From assembly GCA_918807975.1 (NCBI GenBank), contig OU964918.1, positions 39,788,477-39,852,476 of the forward strand: a DNA stretch of 64,000 bases, in the 5' to 3' direction. The position numbers and the translations under genes are program-made. The stretch is from Aplidium turbinatum. Its lineage: Eukaryota > Chordata > Ascidiacea > Aplousobranchia > Polyclinidae. Under the pieces are notes generated by a model that saw nothing but the letters and a program-made list of their open reading frames with translations, was not told the origin of the DNA and ran no database searches. The stretch's first letter is position 1. Each line of letters opens with the position of its first letter. Shown one piece after another: positions 33,878 through 45,000 of the stretch.

Positions 33878-34597
33878 AAAACTAAAACGATGCAGTAGCC
33901 TACAAATAAGAAATAAAAAAAACGGAGGTTATAAAATCGTACAAAGAAGGCACGTGTCCAATGGAGTTCCTGATTGTCACTCTGAGAAAGAGCATGTCAC
34001 AAACCTTTGATGTGTTCAAGGGTGCTGGATTTGGTGCCACACAATGTTACCGGTACAAGACCACAAACGCTCTCTTGTGGTGGAAGTGGCTGATACAGTA
34101 TGAGTATAGGCTACAAAATCTGTGCTAATTAAGCCACCATTAAAAAGTTAGTTTCATACACTTTCCACCAGTGTAATGGACACTCGTTTGTTAGTATCCA
34201 TTCGCGCTTCCAGAGCCGTTGCAATTCGCTATCCAAGTAGCTGTGGGCCAGCCATAGTGGCACACGCACACCAACAACGCGTAGATGACTGCACAGTTTT
34301 TTTTACTGGTCGCTTTTGTGAAATTTTGATCTTTTAATTGATTTATTTAAATATTTATGGAATAAAGCTTTCCATATTTGAAAATTTCTTTAAGTCAGAA
34401 CTTTTCTTCTTAATGACCTCAAAGTTTTTCCAAATTTTACTAAATTGAGGATACATTTAATCGCACTGCTTGTACAACCGCTGTGGGAAACAACGGTGGC
34501 ATAGCCAGTTTTTTTTTTAAGATTTGGTTTGGGTGACCGCTAAGTAGTTTTAAGAGACCGCAAGTGTTTCATTTAAATACCAAAAAATAGGCATAAC
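33878..34597. other. Intergenic stretch
   Basis: No gene, RNA or clear element recognised. Confidence 0.35.
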
Positions 34598-35026
34598 CAG
34601 TAGCGTAGCCAGGAATTTTAAAAGGGGGGGTTTTGACCACCCAGCGGGGGGTCTGGGGGGCCTCCCCCAGAAAAATTTGAAAAATTACTTTGAATTTGGT
34701 GCATTCTGAGAGCATTTTCGACAAAAATGTGGGTACGAATATTTCTGTAAAATGGTGCTGTCCGGTAGCATAACAAAAGGATAAGATCATGTTTTCTTCG
34801 GCATTGTTCGGAAATAAAGCAAAGTCTCTGTGTTTTCTTGTTGCTAATTCCTGGCTGAGATGTTTGAATGTTTGGTATTGGCATAACTCGCTTTTTTAAT
34901 GCAATTTTGTTTAAAATTAGGCAATTTTTTTTAGACTGGAAGCATCATTCTCAATATCGTGACGTCACACGCGTGCCAAGGGGGGGGGTTGTAACCCCCA
35001 AAACCCCCCCCTTGGCTACGCCACTG
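34598..35026. mobile_element. hAT-like MITE with CAGTGGCGTAGCC ends
   Basis: Ends CAGTAGCGTAGCCAGG and CCTTGGCTACGCCACTG. Flanks GGCATAAC (34590-34597) and GCCATAAC (35027-35034) match at 7 of 8. G-rich block after the left end and C-rich block before the right. Part of the left interior recurs near 57500-57560. Confidence 0.82.
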
Positions 35027-35469
35027 GCCATAACTACATACAATCAACGCAACATAAAATGAATTATTCGACAAGGCACAGCTTAAATGATTGTGACAGC
35101 GACCAAACAGCCTGCCCAACACGGCCGCCAAACAAGTCTGCTGCACAACCAAAGTGTGCTTGTTGGCTTCTGCTTGTTATGTTTCCACACGTAAAAACTG
35201 ATCATTATGCGCCATAAATCAGAAATAAACATTGACGAGTATCGAAGGTGCACTTCTTTTGTGAATAACTCTTTGATTCAGCTGTTAGCTGTACCTCTAC
35301 TTATTCTTTTTTCCGGACGTGAACTATTGATCGTAGGCTATATTCGTATTATCGACAAGACATAGCGAGAAACAACCATTACTTTTCTACTGTAGTTGCA
35401 AGTCCAAATTTTGGGAAACCGCTGGAGAAATTTGGGGGACCGTTTCGGTCCCCCAAAACACCTTAAAAA

Positions 35470-35535
35470 AACACTGTGCATAGCTAATTGGTCGGAATCC
35501 TGTCACGGCGTTCGAAAGGGCACCTGTTCGATGCC
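35470..35535 (+). repeat. tRNA-derived SINE head
   Basis: ATAGCTAATTGGTCGGAA fits an A-box region and ACCTGTTCGATGCCAC a B-box, at tRNA-like spacing. The tail is not delimited. Confidence 0.5.
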
Positions 35536-35682
35536 ACTCAAAAGCAATGTGGCTATGTCTTTGACAGATAAACTTTTGGCTTCTTTGCCTGCTCGTCCGC
35601 TTTATCTACAGTAAATCTTTAACCGCCTGGTGTAAGTGTAGCCTGGATACGACAAACAATGCTCGAAGGAATGACAACTAAA

Positions 35683-36188
35683 CAGAGATGTATACGTATA
35701 CGCCGCAAACTTGCGGCGTAGAATTTTTGTTTACGCTAACGCTTACGGCTACATTTTTTTGGATAGTTTTCGCTTGAGGCTACGCCGTAAAGTTTTCGCG
35801 GTTTTTTAGCGTATAGCGTCAACGTATACTTTTTAATGTATTTTTTTCGCTACAACACGCCAATACCTTCCAGCGCTGCAGTTGAAAGAATGTTTTCAAT
35901 GGGCAAAGAGAAGACATATTGAAACCAAAACGCAGCAACATGTCAGATGAACACTTTCAGATGCTTGTGTTTCTTCGTGGAAATTCAAAATAAAACTTGT
36001 TTGTTTCGAGTGGTTTATACCGTGTGAATGTTTGGCACCTAGCAAACAAAATGAGTTTACGCTAGTGTATGCGCTGACGCTGACGCCGCCAACTTTTTTA
36101 CAAGTTACGTTGACGCATACGGCGTATGGTTTTTCGAACGTTTATGTTTACGCTGACGGCGTCAATATTTTTTGTGCGTACATCACTG
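35683..36188 (+). mobile_element. hAT transposon remnant keeping the transposase C-terminus
   Basis: Ends CAGAGATGTATACG and CGTACATCACTG, with flanks CAACTAAA and CAAATAAA (7 of 8 match; 35675-35682, 36189-36196). On +, from about 35850, two frames give IPSSAAVERMFSMGKE and ATCQMNTFR-type text; the parallel frame reads AAVERMFS, the standard hAT C-terminal block. The subterminal regions are unusually full of ACGCTNACGC-type repeats. Confidence 0.75.
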
Positions 36189-36589
36189 CAAATAAAGTTG
36201 CAAAATCTTTTCCCAATTGTGTGTAAAGCAACCACTGCTTTGTTGACTATGCGCAGTAAAACAACATTGCTTTAGCAACAGCGTTTTAAAATGAAAAAAA
36301 AATTATAATTATAATTTTTTGTAAAGAACCAACTGTTCTATTTCTAAATGTAGCCTACAGTACTGCGAATAATATTCTTTTCGGAAGACCATCTAAAGGG
36401 TGAGTAAATAGGCCTTCTCCCACCCCATCAGGTGACAGCGTAATATTTACATGAAACGAGACTGCCTTAAAAATGAGAACGATTTTGCTAATTCTGCTCT
36501 ATCATAGAAATAATTTGGTGAGGCTCATAGCATCAGACCATTGATATATCCTCAAGAAGTAAAACTCGAAAACAAGCACTTGCAGTAGT

Positions 36590-36807
36590 GGAACGTTCAA
36601 ATATTACGTAACGCCTTCGAGGGGGAGGGGGGGGGGTTTATGCAAAGCGTTACGTTAGCGTCACATCGGGGGGAGGGGGTTCAAGCAAAACGTTACGTAA
36701 TGCTTTCGAGTACGAAATGATAGTTTTTGTGCTGAATTCGTAGTGAAAAAGCGTTACATGGGGGAGGGGGGGATTGAAAAAAGCGTTACGTAATATTTGA
36801 ACGTTCC
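36590..36807. mobile_element. Short MITE with TTACGTAA-rich ends
   Basis: Inverted ends GGAACGTTCAAATATTACGT and its complement, with GCGTTACGT repeated inside and GGGGAGGGGG blocks. TAG occurs beside both ends, but the target duplication size is unresolved, so the superfamily is open. 218 bp, non-coding. Confidence 0.75.
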
Positions 36808-37162
36808 CTAGGGTGTTTTTAGCGTAATACGCAAAATTCTAACCATTGTTAATATTAATGTACAGGGTGGTGTTCATTTCCTTTCAGTAAAAAAATCCTT
36901 TTGGCAAATTTTTGTTGAAATCCGTCGACATTTACTACTTGCGCAAGGAAGCTAAAGTTTAGGTTGTTTAGCCTATGTAATCTAGCAGCAGAATATAAGC
37001 AATTACCGGTAGTTGTAGGCTACGTCACTTCACAGAACAAATAAAGCATTGTTACGTCACAATTGCAACACTTTGCAAAACTACAAAATTACACTGTCAA
37101 CAGTGTCAAGTCTGTTGTGCTGTTGCATTTATTTCAGGTTACTAACAGTTTGCGGTTGTACA

Positions 37163-38282
37163 ATGGCTGTGACAAGGTCTAAAGATAAAATTTGGTTGGT
37201 AGGTAGCAGTTCAGGTCATTTCAGCGCTGTAAAATTACCATCGAGGGGAGAAGTGCTTCAAGTTTTGTTTGATTTTCATTGTAAAAAAGGTTTTGATTTG
37301 AAAAGTAGTGTCAAGAACACAGTATCTTTGCTTTTGCCTTTTTGGAGTCGAGCACGAATTCCAACACGCCATCAAAACCATGTGATTAATCAGGTGAAAA
37401 AATTACACCAGGAATGGCAAAACTTGAAAAAATCTATCAATCGTAAGAGTGCGCTTGAGTTAGTCAAACGGACAGACTTTAAGAAATCATTGGATCACCT
37501 ATTCGATATAGCACACAGTAATGCTTTGGAAATGATCAACATAGAAGATCGCCAGTTCCTTCTTGCCCAGAGAGAAGAGGGGCGCCTAGGTTCCATGGTT
37601 GGCGCATTGGTCTGTGGGTTGGCGTTGATATGGTTCTATGCAGGAGAGACGAGCGAGTGAGGAAGAGAGCATTAAAGGAGAGAAAGCGAGTTGAGGCGGA
37701 AGCAGTTCGTGTTGCCGAATCTACTAATTTAACCATACTGGAATCCAGTGATTCAGAAATGGATACTCAGCAAGAAGATAATCTCGACAAGTCTGGAGAT
37801 GGGCGTCATCCATCAGCTGGTGGATCGACGTGCTCCGAACAGCCTGGGTCCAGTGCTGCAAGCTGTCTGCCGAAATTCCGACGAGGTAAAATTGCTGTAG
37901 TAACCCCCGAGATAGCAGCAGCATTGGACAAGACCAATACTACCTCGAGGAAGGCCGTTCATATTTTAAATGCACTGGCAGTGTCCAAGCAATTGCTCCA
38001 TCCAACCGGTGATCTGATGATTAGCCCAAGTTCAATTCACAAAGCTCGCCAGATCTATCGCCAAAGGCTGTCGGACGAAATTAGGGAGGCTTTTGACCCT
38101 TGCACCCCACTGATCATACATTGGGATGGGAAGATCATGGGTGATTATGAGCAATACAATCACATCAAAGTGGACCGTTTGCCAATTTTAGTGTCTGGCA
38201 AAGACGTTACCAAACTTCTGACTGTACCAAAACTAGAATCGGGAAAATCAATCGTCGAATATTCAAAAGTATTCGAGGTCGG
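37163..38282 (+). pseudogene. Transposon-type gene (LIIHWDGK family), 5' half only
   Basis: Two open segments in different frames form one protein family's N-terminal half. The first (37163-37610) reads MAVTRSKDKIW, KLPSRGEVLQVLFDFH, FWSRARIPTRHQNHVINQV, LDHLFDIAHSNALEMI and FLLAQREEGRLGSMVG. The second (from about 37640) reads DERVRKRALKERKR, a Ser/Asp-rich linker, FRRGKIAVVTPEIAAALDKT, RKAVHILNALA, PLIIHWDGKIMGDY, DRLPILVSGKDVTKLLTVPK and stops resembling the family after FEVG. I recall this architecture from many invertebrate repeat-derived proteins whose C-terminal half carries a nuclease-like core, but not its official name. The C-terminal half is absent here and a frame change separates the two segments, so it is a truncated copy. 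Confidence 0.6.
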
Positions 38283-38399
38283 AAGGACTAACTTATTGTT
38301 TATGTTCCATTATTGTTTATGTTCTGAAGTGTTTGATATCTTTTGTTGGTTCATTGATTGGAACAGTAACTTACTTCTGCGGAATCGCTCTTGATTTAA

Positions 38400-41340
38400 A
38401 GTATGGGGCCGTTCAAATATCATATGACGGTATTTTTGGCGATTCTGGACCGCTACACGGCTGACTGACACAATGTATTGCCCCCCCCCCCCCCTAATAA
38501 GCTTTCTAAATACGCCACTGCTTCTGATCATCTCGGGTATGGGTGAAACACGGTGTAAAGGTTGTTAGAGGAATAGTTGCTTTGTTGCTATACTTGCTTT
38601 GATATCCTATAAACGTGCCTGAAATGCGTGCATATTAAAAGTACTGAATAAAGCTGGTTATTTGGTTGCGTGTTGTAAAGTTGCTTGTTTTATTGATTTT
38701 GCGAATTTTTCAACCTCCTTGCGCAAGTTGTAATTGTTGAAATAATTTCTTGAAATTTGAACGACATTGTTTTCTTACCAATTGTAACAACCTGGTGCCC
38801 TGGCCCCTGTACAAATCAAATTTACGATATGAGAAAATTAAAAACACCCTAACTTGCAGCCTAATTACTTTTCGTGTACGTGCTTGCAGATTAATTCCTC
38901 GTTTTACTCAAATGACTGTTAATGCACATTTAAACCCTCTAGTCTGTTTTTGACATGGTGACGAAACAAACTGAGAGAAAAGGTTTTTCAAGAAATGAAA
39001 TATTGACGAAAATCATTAAATAGGAAAAGTCTTTGTGGTGTGTTGAAAGAATCGATGTGTTTTGCGAAGGATAATCTCATAAATTTGCTACGCCCAGTAA
39101 CCATTTGGAATAAAGCGGATTATGAACAAATCGCGATGAGCTCTGCAGATGAAAGTAAACTTAAAAACTGCTTTGTTTGTGTAGTAGGCTAAGGGCTAGG
39201 GCTACACAGAACTATGCCATGCGTCAGATGTTAGAACTTTGTACTTCAAATGCATTAGCTTTTTAATCATTTCTTATTTTCACTACTGGTGAAATAATAA
39301 CCTATGTTGCTGTAATTAACCGCCATGCATAATGCATAACATAATACGGCCACGGTTTTTTTCACTTCAGTGTTGAAAGTACAGTAGAGCAATATAGGCC
39401 TATACTCTTATTCATTGGTTGCTATCGCGCTGTTGCAGGTGTATCGATTTTTGTATTGATTAATTTTCGTCATTGAGTGAAGATTTGTACTGCGGAAAAA
39501 GTAGTACAAATTTGGCAAGTAGTTTTCAGCAAAATAAAAAAGAAACGCTTACACAATGTAGTATATTTCTTTCTCGCAGCCAAATTCTGCAGCAGACTAA
39601 AAAGAATGTCATCACTAAAGATTCCTGTGGTATTGTTTTTTGTCAAATATATTTTCTGCATCAGTTTTCGGTCGATCTACAATCACTGCTATACTTCGTG
39701 TTGCGGTTGCATTTGCGTAATAGTAGTTCAGAAGTGAAGGCAACATCATTTACATCACAGTCATTCCAAGATAAGCGAATGACGTTTGAAGCTCAGAAGA
39801 CCCATAACAGTAGGCTACCAGTTGGTAGACTATATTCGTTTAATCTAGTTACTAGTAGGCTAACTACTTAAAATTAGTCATGCGCATGTGTAGGCCTATA
39901 CAAGAAAAGTATAGCCGCTGTAGCACGGCAACCGGATCATTGTTTGTACACTTCATTGTTAATCGTACAAGAGGAAGACAAGCCGTTTTGTACAAGAAAT
40001 TGAGATTTGACCGGTGCATGTTGTTTAATTATTTATGCCAGTCAGGAGTTAGTCATCGGACACACCTGCGCTGTTTTGAACATGGAAAGAGGCGGTATGC
40101 AAATTTAAGACAAAAAAAGCAACTTCACCTGGCTTTTTATTCGAGGAATGCTCAGGCATCAACATCAAGAAACCTAACCACAGCTTTCGTAGCTCATGTA
40201 ATATGCATGAATGCCGTTTTAAGCTTCAGTTTAATTTACAAAAAATTCTCTTCTGGTAACTTTTCATGACTTTTATAATTTTGCTTTTTGATGAACCACT
40301 TTTGACACCAACAACTTGATCGATGCTTTGTCATATTTTGGTATACTGCATAGTTTATTAATGTTGTTTTTATGTTCTCATAGCCTCTGTATCAAGGTGA
40401 AGAAGTGCAGTAGGCCTACTAATTGTTCAGCTTCTTCAAATGACATATAGAATGATATTAACCGTATTGAGAATGATGATCTATTGGCATTGAAATTAAT
40501 ACCAATAAGAAGGTGAGGACATTGTTGTAACTATATGTTTTAAATTAGGTAGAATTCTTACAGTGAGAAAAATTGTTGCATTTACGAAAGGATGCAACGG
40601 CAAGGTGTCTGCTAGCATTTGTACTCAATTGGAAAACCATTAATTAAAGCCCATGCAAAATGCTAAAACTAGTTCAGCAAGATTCTTCAATTAAGCCGAG
40701 GATTTTCGGATTAGTTTCGAAATTTAGCTTTAAACGATCAGGCATGCTTTGTCTGAATTATGTGGCCTATATATCGTAAATAAATCGTATAGAGTAGACT
40801 AATTACTGTACTGTCAATACCACAAAAAGAGCAGAGTTTGGCAGCAAAAACAATGCTAAGCATAGCAGTTAAGTAAATGAAATCTTTATCAGCATAGTGT
40901 CCTCATCAATTCTGCTTGATAAGTGTGCACTGTAGCTTACCTTTACCAGTTTCATTCATTCAGAAAAAAAAACAATATTGGTTCTGTTTTCGGCTTGAAA
41001 TAAATGGTCGAACCTATTGCTTCGAACGTATTGATGTTAGCTTTCTTTAATAAAACATTGACCTATGCTTAGAGCAGCAGTTGTCATTCACTAACATTAG
41101 TTTTGACGAAACTAAAATTCATGTAACTATTTTACTCTTCAAAGTTTTAACTTTTTGTAAAATTTATTGTTATATCTTCAACAATGATCAACAGTCGGTT
41201 AATGGTAACTTTTTGTTTCTTTTTTTTTAGAAAATAAGATAACTCGTAGGTAAAACGTTGTGGCTGAATCTAAGAGAACAAATCTTCACTGAAAATCAAG
41301 ATCTCAACGTAGTATTTTATTCTCACGGCATTCCTTTTTA
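38400..41340. other. Upstream region of neurexin, no coding exon recognised
   Basis: Overlapping open frames of 129 and 132 codons (39473-40269) show no domain, cysteine pattern or codon signal that I can recognise and are probably chance, although a 5'UTR exon could lie here. A C-run at 38480-38493 is probably the edge of a decayed element. Confidence 0.3.
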
Positions 41341-41341
41341 G
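41318..41341 (+). promoter_or_regulatory. NRXN: Acceptor-like site just before the neurexin start
   Basis: A pyrimidine-rich run ending CATTCCTTTTTAG lies 24 bases before the ATG. It probably ends a 5'UTR intron or accepts a spliced leader. Not proof of either. Confidence 0.45.
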
Positions 41342-41365
41342 TCCATTTCCGGAAGCGTTTTCAAG

Positions 41366-42072
41366 ATGTTCTATATAAAAGTTTTGATGAAGATTATTGC
41401 AGCACTTATTACATCCGCTCTAGCACAGTCACCATTTTCGACAAGATCACGGCTCCGTGAGTCTTCCTCGGTATCAGGATCAATGATGTTTGCGACTCAA
41501 TACGAATTTCGAGGAATATCAGGACAGTTTGCTGAATTTCCATCATGGTTCTCACCACCAGACAATATTCCAATACGATCAAGCGCAGCTACAACATTGT
41601 CTTTCAAGTTCCAAACGGTCAACTCGCGATCTTTCTTGGTATATTTGGACGATGGCGGAGACACTAGTTACATTTCTCTCACTCTGTTGCATGGAGAAGT
41701 GAACCTCCGGTTTAAGTTTGGAAGACCAAAGACAGTAATTTTGCGTGCCGGTTCCAATTTGAACAACAATGAATGGCACACTGTCACAATAAAGCGCAAC
41801 TTTCCATCGATGACTTTAACAGTTGACGGAAACAGCACAACTGGCTCGGTGGTAGGCGTTGGTGCGTCCAAATTTGTGCCAAGGACAAAGACTTACTTTG
41901 GCGGCTTGCCTAGCACGTATCGAGTCCAAATGCTATCCTTACCTGGAGTATATTCTCGAAGCAAGTTTGTAGGCAGAATGGGTAGTATCACAATGAATGG
42001 AAACTTTGTGACGCACATGAAAAAGTCTGGAGTATGGGAAATAAATGCAGATGTCCTTTGCTCGAAGTACCG
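41366..42072 (+). CDS. NRXN: Neurexin exon 1: signal peptide and LNS1
   Basis: One 707-nt exon carries the start, the signal peptide and the whole LNS1 (YEFRGISGQFAEFPSW, FLVYLDDGG, NNNEWHTVTIKRNFPS, TYFGGLPSTY, FVGRMGSITMNG). The donor GTAATG at 42073 cuts codon 236 after two bases; reading on would hit a stop at once, which confirms splicing. Confidence 0.93.
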
Positions 42073-45000
42073 GTAATGATTGTGGTTTAATTATGTGTTC
42101 ATGTTAACATTTTTGTTAAGGTTCCATGAAATAATTTTTGTTATTTCATTTTCACACTTTTTAAACATCATATTGTAAACAACCGACGCTGAATTTAATA
42201 GAAATCTATGGAAGACAAATTGACAAATAGTTGAAAATTAAGATTACAACTTCGACTTGCAAATGTTCAGTGAACTTGAATAAAAATCAATCTTGTTGGC
42301 AGCCCTGGCGGACCTCTCAACTTTTTATATGACAAAAGATTTTAAATGTCACTTCACTGCCGTTCAGATGACTTATTTGACATTCACAGTTATTTTGTTA
42401 TTACGTCAGAAATTTATAAGAATTAAGGACCTTTTGATGATACCCCTTTTAGGGTGAAACAGGCTGTAGAGGTTTTAGAAAGTAATAACCATATTTGATG
42501 TAATTTGCTTTGTTTGGCTTTTTTGCTTGGCATTAAGCACTTTTGCAATAACAACAGTATTTACTGTATAAGAATATTTAAATTTATACCAGTTTACATA
42601 AGAATATAAGAAAGCAAAAACATTGCCAGTATTAGGCCTACCATATTTTCATCGCATAAAAAGCGGACACGTTTCGCCAGCAAGTAGAACTTTACGCTTG
42701 AAGAATCGTTTACAATTACATCATTTTAGATCAGGGGTCACCAAACTTTTTTCTCTGAGGGCCGGATTGCTGCGAGATTAACAGCTGCGGGCCGGATGCT
42801 AATTGCGAAAAGATATAGAACTATTTAGAATCTCCGTTGACTTGAATTGAGTACAATAAATAACAAAGTTAGCGGTGGAATAGCAAAGATGTGATGAAAA
42901 TCGAAAGGTCGCTGGAAAAGTAATCCCCTGCTGTGATACACTACAGGGCATCGTGCTCTTGAAAAAACATTACACCTTTCCAAATTTGGCCTAGGCTGTC
43001 CCTACTTGTGGTGGCTTAATGATAAAAACAGAACACCAACGTGTAGGCTGCCTGGTGGAAAAATATAGCCTACAAATTCAACATACAACAACGAACTATA
43101 AGAACGAACAATTTTACCAAAGAAGTCTCTATTACACAAAAAGGCAAAGCCAAAGACGGTTGCTAGTACCAAGGGAAGCACATGTACAGAATTGTAGTGC
43201 AGCTGTAATTTCCGCAGCACGTAGCGGGCCGGATGAAATCAGTTCGCCGGCCGGTACTGGCCCGCGGGCGTAGTTTGGTGACACCTGTTTTACATCATTA
43301 CAGTATAGGCCTACGCAGCAAAAGTTCCCAAAAAAACAAAAAACAAGGAAACATATTGACTGAACGTTTAACTTATTTTTTCTCATTTTTAGTGCTTCCT
43401 TAAGACAACAAATGAAAAATACCTAAATTTTAGATAGTTTCAGTCAGACAGCCATGATCGCAAACATCTGCAACATGTGACAAATCAGGCACGATCTCCA
43501 GGTAGCCAAGCCTTAACTTTTTTCAACAAGGAATGGCCAGCCTTAACGAAATCGTTAAATTACTTGCAAGAAATATGATTAAAACAGTAGGCTGCACATA
43601 ACCGTTAAGATGCTAAAAACGAAATGTACTAAAAAGCTGTTCCTTTCCTTGCAAAGCTGTAGGCCTATCCATACCACGATTTCTTTTGCTGGAGGTTAGG
43701 TGTTATACACATTGCACTTATAGACATTCGTTTCAATTTGTTTCAAGTTACAAACGAACCAAACTGAGTTGGTAATCAACAATGTCTACAAGCGTTGTAT
43801 CAACTTAAAACGTATGTAGGTAAAAGAATATTTTTTTGTAAAAGTGTGAGCATGGCCTTTAAAATGTTGTTTAATATCTTACAGTGAACCAGGCAATGAA
43901 CATTCAACAACAGTTCCATAAAATGCGCCAATTTCTTCTAGAATTTATAAATCAGCATGTTACATTGGTAGCCTATACAAAATGTTTAGAAAACAAATAG
44001 CCTACAAGCTGTCGCTGAAACGTCATCAAGCAATATAATCCCGTTGAAAATATAAGCAAGAAAACCCAAACTGTCAAAAACGAGGACATTTGAGCATTTT
44101 TTAGTGTCCTCGGAGGACAGTTCATTTTTCTTGAAAAAAAAGGACAAATCCTCTTAAAAGAGGACGTATTGTAGCCCTAGCCAGTATGGGCCTGGACGAG
44201 TTAAAGCGTAATGCAGTGTTAGGCTATGGTAAAAAAGTTTTTTTTATGAATTCATTCTCACATTTTTTAGACGTCATAATGTGCTCAACCGACGTTGAGT
44301 TTGATCAAAATCTACGAACTCAAATTAGAAAATAATTAAAAATTAAGATTGCAACTCCGACTTGCAAATTATTCAGTGAACTTGAGTAAAAATCAATCTT
44401 GTTGGCAGCCCTGGCGGACCCTTCAAACTTTTCATATGAAAAAGAGATCAAATGTCACTTCACAGCCGTTCAGATGACTTTTATTTGACATTCACAGTTA
44501 CTTTTTTATTACTTCAGAAATCCTTGCCGAAACAACGGCATATGCTTTGTCAATTCGAAAAAGCAAGCTGAATGTGATTGCTTTCAAACCAATTTTACCG
44601 GACACTACTGCGAAACACGTAAGCAATGTTTTCTGGTCTTTGTCTAAAAAAATTACTTTCTTTTTTGATGCAACTTAACAATTAGCTACAATATAAAGAC
44701 TGTAACAAGCTTTTTAAAATACTTTGTTCATTTCTTTTTTAATTTGTTGAGGCAAACAAATCTCTAACTGGAACAAGAGAAACGCAGAAGTCTCATTACT
44801 TCATATTTGTTCAATTTACGTGCAAGCATACAGTTGAGTCCAAATCGGGTTTCGAAAATTAAGAGTATCATGGTCAAGTATATGGGCATTTCTTGAGACC
44901 AACGAAACGGCTTCATTAATTTCTAAATTCAAATTTATCGTATGTCCAAGCAGGGGCGCCGGAACGATTTTTGACTGGGGGGGCAAGTTCTCGAAAAAAG

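Noticed and set aside
38455-38520. C-run followed by ACGCCACTG, like a right end of the same family
   Set aside because: No matching left end and no target duplication.
39473-40269. Overlapping open frames of 132, 129 and 86 codons upstream of neurexin
   Set aside because: No domain, no splice context and two overlapping frames of similar length; probably chance.
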